Shown: positions 8,492 through 15,994, counted from the stretch's first letter. The stretch: 35,118 nt of DNA from Armatimonadota bacterium (GCA_031081585.1 JAVHLY010000018.1:24090-59207); one strand, 5' to 3'. Numbers and translations: made by a program. Notes: a model not told the origin generated them from the sequence alone.

Positions 8492-9601
8492 CTACCCCTC
8501 TGCTCCGCCTCCCCCACCGGCGCGGGCCCGGTCGGCCCGGCGGACGTCCCGCCGTACCGCGTTCAGGATCTCGCCCACGATGACCTGCAGGGCCGCCGCC
8601 ACCGGCACCGAGAGGAGCGCCCCCATGATCCCCAGCAGGCGCGCCCCCACGATCAGGGCGATGATCGTCAGCAGCGGCGAGAGCCCCACCGCCGCCCGCA
8701 TCACCCGCGGCACGACTAGGTTGCCCTCGACCTGCTGAATGACGGTGTAGAGGGCGATCACCAGCACCACCTTCACCCACGGGCCCTGGAAGAGGGCGAC
8801 CAGCACCGCCGGGACTGCCCCCAGGATGGGGCCGATGATGGGGATCACCTCCGTCAGGCCGGCGATGAGGCCGAGGAGCAGGGCGAAGCGGATGCCGAGG
8901 AGCGCCGTCCCCACGCCGGCGGCCACGCCGATGATGGTCATCAGGATGACCTGCCCGCGCAGCCACCCGCCGAACTTCTGCCCGATGGCGAGCAGGACCG
9001 CCTCCACGCGCTCCCGCTGCTCCGCCGGGAAGAGGGTGAGGAACTGCTCCTTGATGGCGCGGGCCTCCAGCAGCATGTAGAAGGTCATGAAGAGGACGGT
9101 GACGAGCGCGGCCAGGCCACCGAAGACGCGGAAGACCACTCCGGCGGCGGTCCCCAGGTGGCGGCTCAGGCCGGCCAGGCGCTCGGGCAGGCCGGTCAGG
9201 TAGCCGGAGAGGTTCGGCAGCCAGGGGTAGCGGGCCGTGAAGCGGTCGAGGGTCCGGCCGAGGTTGTTCAGGATGTCGGGGAGCTGCTGCAGGAAGGCGG
9301 TGGCCTCCGCCACCAGCGGGGTGAGGATGATGCTCCCCAGGGTGCCGATCACCAGGAAGAGGGCGGCGTAGAGGACGAGGATGGCCACGGGCTGCGAGAG
9401 GCGCAGGTCGCGGCGCCCCACCCGCAGGCGCTGCCGCTCGATGGCGGTGACCATGGGGCTGAACCCGGTAGCGAGGATGGCGGAGATGAGGATGAGGACC
9501 AGGATGTCGGTGAGGAGGAGGAGCAGCCGGGCCAGGCCGATGAGGACCAGGGAGGTCACCACGACCAGGGCCGTGGTGAGGACGACGTCACGCGGGCGCA
9601 T
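8492..9601 (-). CDS. AI-2E family transporter (UPF0118 permease)
   Basis: The 369-aa membrane protein has hydrophobic segments at the N-terminus (two spans within residues 8-50), near 70-95, and through most of 150-345. Family hallmarks are present: a soluble loop with LPDILNNLGRTLDRF, GLTEVIPIIGPILGAVPA, QQVEGNLVVPRVM, and VGLSPLLTIIALIVGARLLG followed by GALLSVPVAA. Members include the AI-2 exporter TqsA and sodium/proton antiporters, so the substrate is not predictable. The C-terminus is basic and glycine-rich. It is transcribed convergently to the STAS gene and away from the tRNA. Confidence 0.92.
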   Translation of the reverse strand: MRPRDVVLTTALVVVTSLVLIGLARLLLLLTDILVLILISAILATGFSPMVTAIERQRLRVGRRDLRLSQPVAILVLYAALFLVIGTLGSIILTPLVAEATAFLQQLPDILNNLGRTLDRFTARYPWLPNLSGYLTGLPERLAGLSRHLGTAAGVVFRVFGGLAALVTVLFMTFYMLLEARAIKEQFLTLFPAEQRERVEAVLLAIGQKFGGWLRGQVILMTIIGVAAGVGTALLGIRFALLLGLIAGLTEVIPIIGPILGAVPAVLVALFQGPWVKVVLVIALYTVIQQVEGNLVVPRVMRAAVGLSPLLTIIALIVGARLLGIMGALLSVPVAAALQVIVGEILNAVRRDVRRADRARAGGGGGAEG

Positions 9602-9722
9602 CGCTCCTAGGGGTTCGGCCCGGGAGGAAGGGGTTCCTGGACGGAAGGCCGCCGGCGCACCGCGCGGCGCCGGAGCACGCCGGGGCCGAGGACGGCGCGG
9701 GGTGTGGTGCCCGACCGTCGCG

Positions 9723-9752
9723 TTGACATCCCTCTGGGCGGACGGCTACGAT
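9723..9752 (+). promoter_or_regulatory. sigma-70-type promoter of tRNA-Asn
   Basis: TTGACA (9723-9728), an 18-bp spacer and TACGAT (9747-9752) give a perfect -35 and a good -10. The expected start lies near 9759, about 23 nt before the mature tRNA. Confidence 0.8.
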
Positions 9753-9781
9753 GAGGCAGGGTCAGTCGACGGCAAGCGCGT

Positions 9782-9857
9782 TCCGCGGTAGCTCAACTGG
9801 TAGAGCGTCCGGCTGTTAACCGGAGGGTTGCAGGTTCGAGTCCTGCCCGCGGAGCCA
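9782..9857 (+). tRNA. tRNA-Asn (anticodon GTT)
   Basis: A complete 76-nt cloverleaf is visible. The acceptor stem pairs TCCGCGG (9782-9788) with CCGCGGA (9847-9853). The anticodon stem pairs TCCGG with CCGGA around loop CTGTTAA, with GTT at 9815-9817. The T-arm is GCAGG-TTCGAGT-CCTGC. The discriminator is G9854 and CCA is encoded (9855-9857). This tRNA is the insertion site of the adjacent element; it remains intact. Confidence 0.97.
9816..9857. other. probable attL core within the tRNA-Asn 3' half
   Basis: The last 14 codons of the integrase, including its stop (the complement of TTA 9816-9818 in the anticodon loop), lie inside the tRNA on the opposite strand. In free-phage form the integrase 3' end would therefore carry the tRNA 3' half as attP. 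The exact crossover dinucleotide and attR cannot be seen here. Confidence 0.55.
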
Positions 9858-11357
9858 TTTGTTCCAGTCTTCGAACCGCTGGGGGTTGGGTAACCCGTAC
9901 CAGACCTCCACGGTTCGACGATCATGGACCAGCACCTTCTTCACCAGCCGGTGGAGGAGGTACTTCTTTTGAGGGGCCGGCCCCTCGGCCATGACCCGCT
10001 CGAAGTTCTCGACGAGGGCGACCAGCATCTCCCGGTCGACGGCCGGCAGCTCCAGCCTTTCCCGCCGCGCCTCGAGGTCGCGCTTCTCGCCCTCCAGCTC
10101 CTCCAGGCGGGCGCGGAGGTCGCGGACCTTCTCGTTGCAGAGTTCGGGCGTCAAGGTCCCCGCCTCGAAGGCCTCGAAGTAGCGGTCCATCGCCGCCTGT
10201 GTCTTGGCGGCCTGCGCCTCGACCTTCCCGATCTCCTTCTCCAGGATCGGCTTCTCGGTCCCGAGCCGCTTGTTCGCCTCCGCCCAGACGCGTGCCATGA
10301 ACTGCTCGTCGCGGAACATCGCCTTGATGTCCTCGGTGACCGCCGCCTCCAGGAGCTCGGCCCGCACGTACTCCTGCTCGCAGTCGTGGTCGTTGAAGCG
10401 CTTCGAGCAGACGTAGTACGGGACGTGGACGCCCTTCTTGTAGCCCCCGCCGCCGAACATGTGGCTCTTGCAGCGGGCGCACTTGATGATGCCCGTGAGG
10501 AGCCGCTCGTCGCCGTTGTGCCATTGGCGGCCCTTGAGGTCCTCGTGCCGCTCCTGGAGCACCTCGTTCGCCTTCTGGAAGAGTACCTCCGACACGAGCG
10601 GGTCGTGCTGCCCCTCGTAGAGGACCTCGCGCCAGCGGATCTTCCCCACGTAGACCGGGTTCTTGAGCATGTAGAGGACGACGCGCCGGCCCCACTTCCG
10701 GCCGTTGCGGTTCCGGTGTCCGGCCTCGTTGAGCTCGTTGCAGATCGCCGACGCGCCCTCCTTCCCCAGGGCGTACATCTTGAACATCTTGCGGACGATA
10801 AGGGCCTCCTCCTCGTGGACGACCAAGCCCTTCTTCTCCGGGTCGAGCTGGTAGCCGTAGGGCACGTTGCCGCCCACGAAGTTCCCGCCCTTCGCCTTCT
10901 TCTCCATCCCGACCTTCGTGCGCTCGACGATGGTCGCGTGCTCGAACTCCGCGAAGACGCCGAGCATCTGGAGCATCATCTTCCCGGCGGCGTTCGACGT
11001 GTCGAAGGGCTCGGTGATGCTCTTGAAGGTGACGCCGTTCTTCGTGAGCTCGTCCACCATCTGGGCGAGCTCGCGGACCTTGCGGGAGAGCCGGTCGACC
11101 CGGAAGACGAGGAGCGTGTTGAAGGCCCGCGCCTCGGCGTCGTAGAGCATCTCCTCGAGTCCGGGCCGGTTCATGTGGGTGCCGGACTCGGTGTCGCGGT
11201 AGACCTTGTGGAGCTGCCACTCGTCGTCCCACTGCGCCTTGCAGAAGGCCTCGAGCCGCTCCTTCTGCGCGCCGAGCGAGTACTTCTGGTGGTCCTCGTC
11301 GGTCGAGATGCGGGTGTAGAACGCGATCCGCGGGGGCTCGCGCTTCTCGTCACGCAT
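9816..11357 (-). CDS. large serine recombinase (phage integrase)
   Basis: The 513-aa protein has the full large-serine-recombinase layout. The N-terminal resolvase domain includes RIAFYTRISTDED with catalytic Ser18, then DTESGTHMNRPGL and FRVDRLSRKVREL with the conserved arginines. The recombinase domain begins around VPYGYQLDPEKKG (about 165). A zinc ribbon follows with C-x2-C in KCARCKSHM and two later cysteines in YYVCSKRFNDHDC. A long coiled coil (about 370-450) precedes the C-terminus. It would integrate and, with a directionality factor, excise the element. The final residues (GQDSNLQPSG) are read antisense through the tRNA. The start ATG at 11357 overlaps the upstream recombinase-like gene by 8 bp. 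Confidence 0.93.
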   Translation of the reverse strand: MRDEKREPPRIAFYTRISTDEDHQKYSLGAQKERLEAFCKAQWDDEWQLHKVYRDTESGTHMNRPGLEEMLYDAEARAFNTLLVFRVDRLSRKVRELAQMVDELTKNGVTFKSITEPFDTSNAAGKMMLQMLGVFAEFEHATIVERTKVGMEKKAKGGNFVGGNVPYGYQLDPEKKGLVVHEEEALIVRKMFKMYALGKEGASAICNELNEAGHRNRNGRKWGRRVVLYMLKNPVYVGKIRWREVLYEGQHDPLVSEVLFQKANEVLQERHEDLKGRQWHNGDERLLTGIIKCARCKSHMFGGGGYKKGVHVPYYVCSKRFNDHDCEQEYVRAELLEAAVTEDIKAMFRDEQFMARVWAEANKRLGTEKPILEKEIGKVEAQAAKTQAAMDRYFEAFEAGTLTPELCNEKVRDLRARLEELEGEKRDLEARRERLELPAVDREMLVALVENFERVMAEGPAPQKKYLLHRLVKKVLVHDRRTVEVWYGLPNPQRFEDWNKWLRGQDSNLQPSG

Positions 11358-11826
11358 GGCGGGCCGCCCCTTTGAACATCTTCCTGACGATGATGGCCTC
11401 CTGCTCGTGGACGGCGAGGCCCTTTGCCGGGTCCAGCCGGTAGCCGTAGGGCACGACGCGTTCCGCTCCTTCCACAGTCAGCAGTTCCACGCCGACGGCG
11501 CGGAGCGCGCCCAGGATGGTCTCCAGGAGCGTCGCGCTCCGGGCCAGGCGGGCGATGTCGCGGACGACCACGCGGCGCAGTCCGCCTCGGCGGGCATCGG
11601 CCAAGAGGCGGCGGAGCGCGGGCCGGTCGGCGTCGAGGCCGGACTTCCCGGGATCGGCGTAGACGGCCACGTTCCCGGCATCCTCCACGAGGCCGAGGGC
11701 CTCTCGGACCTGGGCCTCGCAGGCGGTCCCGGTGGCGTCATCGGCGGCCGTCCGGGCGTAGATCGCCTCCGTCCTGGCCTGCGGCCTTGGCGTCGGCCTC
11801 ATCCGTAACCTATTGGCATTACTCAT
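11350..11826 (-). CDS. truncated serine-recombinase-like protein lacking the catalytic serine
   Basis: The 158-aa product matches a resolvase catalytic domain: EAIYARTAADDATGTACEAQ, then YADPGKSGLDADRPALRRLL, VVVRDIARLARSATLLE and a final PYGYRLDPAKGLAVHEQEA that parallels the start of the integrase recombinase domain. Where active enzymes have R-x-S, this one reads R-T-A (Ala27 from the chosen start), so strand cleavage should be impossible. The arginines are kept. There is no DNA-binding or zinc region. I prefer ATG 11826, which has GGTGGGAG about 10 nt upstream, over GTG 11844. It is translated directly ahead of the integrase with an 8-bp overlap, which suggests an accessory role. Decay of a second integrase is the alternative. 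Confidence 0.82.
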   Translation of the reverse strand: MSNANRLRMRPTPRPQARTEAIYARTAADDATGTACEAQVREALGLVEDAGNVAVYADPGKSGLDADRPALRRLLADARRGGLRRVVVRDIARLARSATLLETILGALRAVGVELLTVEGAERVVPYGYRLDPAKGLAVHEQEAIIVRKMFKGAARHA

Positions 11827-11976
11827 GTTACGCGCGTCTCCCACCTGACACCCCTACCTCGGGTTGCACCCCGAAGCAAGGCAATCCCCAATGTTTCCAG
11901 GGCCTTACGGCCGGCTCCTCTATGGGGAAAGGCCGCTACGGCTGGCGCGGGGGGACGGTCAGAAAGCGCGATTTGG

Positions 11977-12006
11977 GTTGACTTTCAACTACAACTTTGC
12001 TACGCT
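11977..12006 (+). promoter_or_regulatory. repressor promoter with embedded palindromic operator
   Basis: TTGACT (11978-11983), a 17-bp spacer and TACGCT (12001-12006) form a promoter. The -35 is inside the palindrome GTTGA-CTT-TCAAC (11977-11989), a likely autoregulatory operator. The predicted start, about 12013, coincides with the ATG of the repressor. Confidence 0.65.
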
Positions 12007-12013
12007 CCTCCCC

Positions 12014-12424
12014 ATGTCCCAGCAGACCACATTCGGGCAGAGGCTCCGGGAACTGCGGAAGGCCAAGAACCTCACCCAGCGCGACTTGGCCGCGAAAGTA
12101 TCCGCGCGCCTGAAGGCGGAGGACCGCCGGGGCTTCGACTTCACCTACCTGAGCAAGATCGAGAACGACAAGACGCCGCCCCCATCCGTTGCGGCGATCA
12201 TCCAGCTGGCCGAGGTGCTCGAGGCGGACGCGAACGAGCTGATCACCCTGGCGGGAAAGACGCCGCCGAACCTAGGGAAGACCCTGAAGGAGAGCGAGTC
12301 GGCACGCACATTCTTCCGTTCGGCCTTCGACGCAGACTTGACAGAAGAGGATTGGAAGAAACTTTCGCAGGAACTGAAACGCAGGACGAAGGCCCGTGAG
12401 AATCCTCCGAAATCAGGAGATTGA
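12014..12424 (+). CDS. XRE-family HTH transcriptional repressor
   Basis: The 136-aa protein opens with a lambda-repressor-like helix-turn-helix: FGQRLRELRKAKNLTQRDLAAKV, a short insertion, then TYLSKIENDKTPPPS and LAEVLEADANELITLAGK. The C-terminal 55 residues are a short helical tail without a peptidase domain. I start at ATG 12014, since the promoter lies directly upstream and the 50 earlier codons in frame look non-coding; this makes the transcript essentially leaderless. It overlaps the ImmA-type gene by 29 bp. By analogy with ICEBs1 ImmR/ImmA it should repress target promoters until its partner peptidase cleaves it. It may control the cassette, the element's lysogeny, or both. Confidence 0.92.
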   Translation: MSQQTTFGQRLRELRKAKNLTQRDLAAKVSARLKAEDRRGFDFTYLSKIENDKTPPPSVAAIIQLAEVLEADANELITLAGKTPPNLGKTLKESESARTFFRSAFDADLTEEDWKKLSQELKRRTKARENPPKSGD

Positions 12425-13115
12425 AGAGATCGCGGCGTCGCGGCTCGCCGAGCTCGAACAACAGCTCGGCCAACCGCTGTCACCCCCGATCCCCATCGAT
12501 CTCATCGCCGAGAAAGTGCTCGGTCTGGACTTCTTATGGGAGCCCATCGACGAGCTGCCCGGCGAGCAGATCCTCGGCGGGCTCGTCGCCAAGAAACGCT
12601 TGATCGTCCTCAACGAGAACCGCAAGGGCTTCTTCACGGGGAAGCCCGGGGTAGAGCGCTCGACGAAGGGCCACGAGATGGGCCACTGGGACCTGTTCAT
12701 CGACAAGGGCTCGTTGGACCACCCCACGTTGTTCGACGTGGAAGGCGACGGGCCCTTCGCCTACCGAAGCTCTCCGGCGGGCGAGGTCGCCATCATCAAG
12801 GCGCTCCACAGAGACCTCGAAGGCCGTGAGCTCCTGCGGAAGATCCAGTCCCGCGCCGACGAGCCCGATGAGGCGAGAGCCGTCAACCGCTACGCGGCGG
12901 CCCTTTCGATGCCGGCGGACATGATCCGGGAGGACGCGGTGAAGATCGACCGCACCCAGTGGCCGAACCTGTACCGGCTGGCGGAAAAATACGAGGTCAC
13001 GATTTCCGCACTCCGCGTTCGGCTTGAGCAGCTCGGTCTCCTGTACGTGGACGAGCACGGGAAGCTCTACGAGTCGAAGGACGCTGCTTCGGGGCAGATG
13101 ATGCTGGGCTTCTGA
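12396..13115 (+). CDS. ImmA/IrrE-family metallopeptidase
   Basis: The 239-aa protein has the zinc motif HEMGH at residues 93-97 (STKGHEMGHWDLF). The downstream helix EARAVNRYAAALSMPADMI is typical of the family, where an acidic residue completes the site and (F/Y)AAxLLMP-like sequence follows. The C-terminal part (WPNLYRLAEKYEVTISALRVRLEQLGLL) is a helix-turn-helix-like segment also common in the family. In known pairs this peptidase cleaves the cognate XRE repressor upon DNA damage or another signal. It begins inside the repressor gene, so the two are coupled. A run of eight T residues (13116-13123) follows the stop without a good preceding stem. Confidence 0.92.
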   Translation: MRILRNQEIEEIAASRLAELEQQLGQPLSPPIPIDLIAEKVLGLDFLWEPIDELPGEQILGGLVAKKRLIVLNENRKGFFTGKPGVERSTKGHEMGHWDLFIDKGSLDHPTLFDVEGDGPFAYRSSPAGEVAIIKALHRDLEGRELLRKIQSRADEPDEARAVNRYAAALSMPADMIREDAVKIDRTQWPNLYRLAEKYEVTISALRVRLEQLGLLYVDEHGKLYESKDAASGQMMLGF

Positions 13116-13137
13116 TTTTTTTTGCGAAGGATGTTGG

Positions 13138-13150
13138 GTTGGAAGTCAAC
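13138..13150. promoter_or_regulatory. second copy of the palindromic operator, upstream of the 392-aa gene
   Basis: GTTGGAAGTCAAC differs at one base from the reverse complement of the 11977-11989 palindrome (GTTGAAAGTCAAC). It lies 45 bp before the 13195 start and just after the eight-T run, where a promoter for the 392/492-aa pair is expected. I could not place a convincing -10. Confidence 0.6.
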
Positions 13151-13194
13151 GCGAACAAGTCGTGGGAATGCTCCCGCGCAAAGGAGGTGATGTG

Positions 13195-14373
13195 ATGGCG
13201 AACGACTACGCACCGAGGCAGTTTCTGCGGCAGGTCCAGATCGCTCTGCTGCGGGAGTACTTCACCCGGAGGGGCGAGCTGGGCAACGTCGAGTGGGACA
13301 AGCTGAAGGAGGCCGAGATCGAGCCCGTGCACGAGGCGTGGCACGCCTTGCCCGAGCTCAAACGGAAGGAGGTCGAGAGCGACTTCCGCCGCGTCCACGC
13401 GATGGGATCGTCCGATGGCACGCGCGCGATCATCGAGGAGGGGCAGTTCCACCAGCTCGACCTCACGCCGAACCTGGACGCGCTGGACGGGCACCTGAAC
13501 AAGGCGCTGTGGACCTTCATGAACCACAACAACGTGTTCGAGGTCGCCGAGAGGCTGCATCGCGCGGATCACCTCAACGGCAGGTTCTGGCGCAAGCGCA
13601 AGGACATCCCGAAGAAGAAGCCGGACGTCTCTCCGAAGGCGCTGGAGGAGCTGGGCAACGCCATCTCCGCCTATTACTGGGAAAACCAGGGGCGCGGCAG
13701 TCCGTGCCGCGCGGAGGCGTACCTGCGCGTCGGCCGCTACCACTACATCTTCGTCTACCCCAAGGACTACTCGGACACCTTCGTCGGGTACGACGACAAC
13801 GACAAGTTCGAGCGGCGGCCCTGGAACCCGGCGTTCGAGGTCGTCTACATCTACGATCCCCAGGACGGGGCGCTGGAGCTCTACGTCCAGGGCGACAAGA
13901 AGATCGTGCGCGACCTGCAGGAGCTCTTCGGGCGCGTCATCCTCCACGAGGAACTCGGCGAGGAGACGAAGAACTCCACGCCGTACGACCTCAGCGGTCT
14001 CAAGCGCCGCGACTTCTCCTTCCCCACGGACCCGGCCGACCGCGTGAAGGAAGTCAAGGTGACCGCCCTCAAGCTCTCCCTCGTGGGCAAGCCGAAGAAG
14101 CGGATCACCTTCGAGGACGATCCCAAGGAGGGGAAGGACGGCATTTACGACCTCATCCAGACCGCGCTGGACCAGCGCCGCTTGCCGATGGCCATGGTCA
14201 ACGTGAGTTCGGCGGCCATCCGGATGGTCTTCGAGAACGCGGATGGGGACGGGCGGCCCACGAAGACGTTGACGTTCCGCGTGTCGTATCCCAACTCCTG
14301 TAACCTGAAAGACTCGCCCGAGGAGCTCGTGGCGAAGAAGTGCCTCAAGGAGTGGAAGATTGAGCGCTCCTGA
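13195..14373 (+). CDS. unrecognised 392-aa cassette protein
   Basis: I cannot assign a function. The start is ATG 13195, preceded by AAAGGAGGTGA, an almost perfect anti-16S match; an earlier ATG at 13162 lacks this. Two regions seem distinct. Residues 1-135 are helical (QFLRQVQIALLREYF, then KALWTFMNHNNVFEVAERLHRAD). Residues 160-392 are mixed alpha/beta, with a YHYIFVYPKDYSDTFVGYD segment, VVYIYDPQDGALELYVQGD, DFSFPTDPADRVKEVKV and LTFRVSYPNSCNLKDSPEE. No membrane span, signal peptide or nuclease motif is evident. It overlaps the 492-aa gene by 14 bp, follows the repressor/peptidase pair and sits behind a copy of their operator, so a regulated accessory role such as defence or stress response is plausible but inferred. 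Confidence 0.85.
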   Translation: MANDYAPRQFLRQVQIALLREYFTRRGELGNVEWDKLKEAEIEPVHEAWHALPELKRKEVESDFRRVHAMGSSDGTRAIIEEGQFHQLDLTPNLDALDGHLNKALWTFMNHNNVFEVAERLHRADHLNGRFWRKRKDIPKKKPDVSPKALEELGNAISAYYWENQGRGSPCRAEAYLRVGRYHYIFVYPKDYSDTFVGYDDNDKFERRPWNPAFEVVYIYDPQDGALELYVQGDKKIVRDLQELFGRVILHEELGEETKNSTPYDLSGLKRRDFSFPTDPADRVKEVKVTALKLSLVGKPKKRITFEDDPKEGKDGIYDLIQTALDQRRLPMAMVNVSSAAIRMVFENADGDGRPTKTLTFRVSYPNSCNLKDSPEELVAKKCLKEWKIERS

Positions 14374-15838
14374 TCCTTTGGCGGAAGTCTGGACCCGCAC
14401 GGACACGAACGAAGCGCGTTTCTCGTTCGACGAGGTTTCGGCGTGGCCCGAGGGGCAGGAGGCCATTCTCCGCGGGGTGGGGATCATCCGCCGAGGCGAC
14501 AACACCACTACCGTGATCTGCGACGCTTGCCACGAGGGACACGTCGAGGAAGTCGTACTGGTCGAGAGCCCTCCGGGCTCGCCGATCCGCGCTCACATCC
14601 ACTGCCCCGAAGCCGGTCGGGTCACCGTCCCTCTGGAGAGATTGAAGCAATGGGTTGTCGACTTCGATGGGCTCGCGGGGGCGACGGCGAAAGGCCTGGA
14701 CCTCGCCGGGCTGGTCGAAGAAGTCGCGCCTGGACGTCTATGGTCTCTCGGCAAGACGACCATCGGGGGCAGGTCGCGCGATGTCTTCCTCGCCCGGGGG
14801 TCCACATGGATCGATGCGCCCGGCGTCTTCGGCGCGTGCGAGCGACTGAACGCTTCCAGGGGCGCGCTCGTTCTGGTTCCTGGTGAAATCCCGCCGCAGG
14901 ACGCCTGGACCGGCGATCCACCGGACGTGGTGCCGCTCAAACTCGTCGCCCGCCTAGAGGACGCGCGCCTCACGTTTGATCGAGATCACCTCGAGGGTCT
15001 CCTCACCGGCGACCGGCGCAAGGCACCGATCAAGGCGCAGAAGACGTTCCCGACACCGCCAGGGACGCGGTGGGACGAGGTCATGGTCTGGGTGACGGAC
15101 TCCACGATCTCCATCGAGGCCAAGCGCCGGAGCCGGGACTTCTCGTTTCAGACGGCCGGTTTCGAAGAGAAGCGGAAGCGCGGCGTGCAAGACGCCATCT
15201 GGGCCCTCCTCAAGGTCTTCGCCATGCGCGGAGGCAAGATCCCGTTCGACGGAGCGAACCTGGACCACAACACGCGCACCAACCTGAAGCAGTATGTGAG
15301 CGTCCTCCGGCAACGCATCCGCGCCCTGATCCCCGGGATTGACGGCGACCCCGTCCCGCACGTGAAGGACGACGGCTGCTACAGAATGGCCTTCAAGATC
15401 GCCACTCGAGAGGGTGTGACGTTCCCCGTGCCCGGCGGAACGCAGTGGCCGAATGTGAACATCACGTTGACCCGGGACGAGAAGATCCGCATCGCCGTTC
15501 CCACGACCGAGCGATTCGCGGCGTCATCCTACGTCGAGGAAGCCGGTGGTGACGTACACGAGTGGAACGCGGCCGAACGAGAGGCCGAGCGGGAGCGCGA
15601 GTACGACCTGCGGATGCTGGGCTTGGCCGACGAGAACGGGCGACCGGACGCCAGGGGCGCAGCGCTGATCGAGGTTCTTCGCGGCAACGGAACCGCAAGT
15701 CGCCGCGCGGATGACAAAGCAATGGAGGACCTCTGTGGGGTCCTCTCAAAGCTGATGGCGGGGATCGAGGGCTCGCCCTTTGACTTCGCCCCCAGCAGCA
15801 AGAAGTGGATCGCGCGCTTCCAAGCCTCCGCTGAATAG
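14360..15838 (+). CDS. unrecognised 492-aa protein with a zinc-finger-like segment and a winged-helix-like region
   Basis: The TTG start at 14360 has AAGGAG about 8 nt upstream and lies inside the 392-aa gene, so the pair should be made together. Residues 50-90 hold VICDACHEGH and, further on, IHCPEAGRVTVP, a possible zinc site. Residues 125-160 (GRLWSLGKTTIGGRSRDVFLARG) look like a beta-rich core. FPTPPGTRWDEVMVWVTD begins another domain. Residues about 290-360 (LLKVFAMRGGKIPF, LKQYVSVLRQRIRALIP, DDGCYRMAFKI) resemble an OmpR-type winged helix, which would bind DNA or act as an interaction fold. The C-terminal part is charged. I recognise no named family. A sensor/regulator role beside the 392-aa protein is only a guess. 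Confidence 0.82.
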   Translation: MSAPDPLAEVWTRTDTNEARFSFDEVSAWPEGQEAILRGVGIIRRGDNTTTVICDACHEGHVEEVVLVESPPGSPIRAHIHCPEAGRVTVPLERLKQWVVDFDGLAGATAKGLDLAGLVEEVAPGRLWSLGKTTIGGRSRDVFLARGSTWIDAPGVFGACERLNASRGALVLVPGEIPPQDAWTGDPPDVVPLKLVARLEDARLTFDRDHLEGLLTGDRRKAPIKAQKTFPTPPGTRWDEVMVWVTDSTISIEAKRRSRDFSFQTAGFEEKRKRGVQDAIWALLKVFAMRGGKIPFDGANLDHNTRTNLKQYVSVLRQRIRALIPGIDGDPVPHVKDDGCYRMAFKIATREGVTFPVPGGTQWPNVNITLTRDEKIRIAVPTTERFAASSYVEEAGGDVHEWNAAEREAEREREYDLRMLGLADENGRPDARGAALIEVLRGNGTASRRADDKAMEDLCGVLSKLMAGIEGSPFDFAPSSKKWIARFQASAE

Positions 15839-15846
15839 GCGCGTTT

Positions 15847-15864
15847 CCGGTCATTTCTGACCGG
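15847..15864. repeat. 7-bp hairpin carrying the first copy of a 15-nt repeat
   Basis: CCGGTCA (15847-15853), loop TTTC and TGACCGG form a perfect stem nine bases after the 492-aa gene. The 15-mer CGGTCATTTCTGACC (15848-15862) recurs with one change at 15980. A pyrimidine-rich stretch follows but not a T-run, so terminator activity is uncertain. Confidence 0.55.
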
Positions 15865-15897
15865 CCACATCCTTCCTCTTTCACACCTTCCTCCAGC

Positions 15898-15926
15898 CTG
15901 AAGGCGGTCTCGTAACTCCATAGGAT
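15898..15926 (+). promoter_or_regulatory. weak candidate promoter for the 16005 gene
   Basis: CTGAAG (15898-15903), 17 bp, then TAGGAT (15921-15926) are modest matches to -35 and -10. It is the best candidate I see in the gap between the cassette and the rightward replication operon. Confidence 0.3.
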
Positions 15927-15979
15927 TCAGGCGGATACGGCCACGCCCCGCGGGCCGGGGTCCGCCTCAACAGCCCTCA

Positions 15980-15994
15980 CGGTGATTTCTGACC
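15980..15994. repeat. second copy of the 15-nt repeat
   Basis: CGGTGATTTCTGACC matches the 15848 copy at 14 of 15 bases. The G for C change breaks the stem seen in the first copy. The two copies bracket the otherwise gene-free 117 bp between the cassette and the replication genes, suggesting a regulatory pair or a scar left by cassette insertion. Confidence 0.5.

Noticed and set aside
13104-13123. Intrinsic terminator after the ImmA-type gene
   Set aside because: A run of eight T residues is present, but I find no stable stem directly before it; it may instead be an AT-rich promoter element.
13162-13194. Earlier ATG for the 392-aa gene
   Set aside because: The strong AAAGGAGGTGA lies downstream of it and fits ATG 13195.
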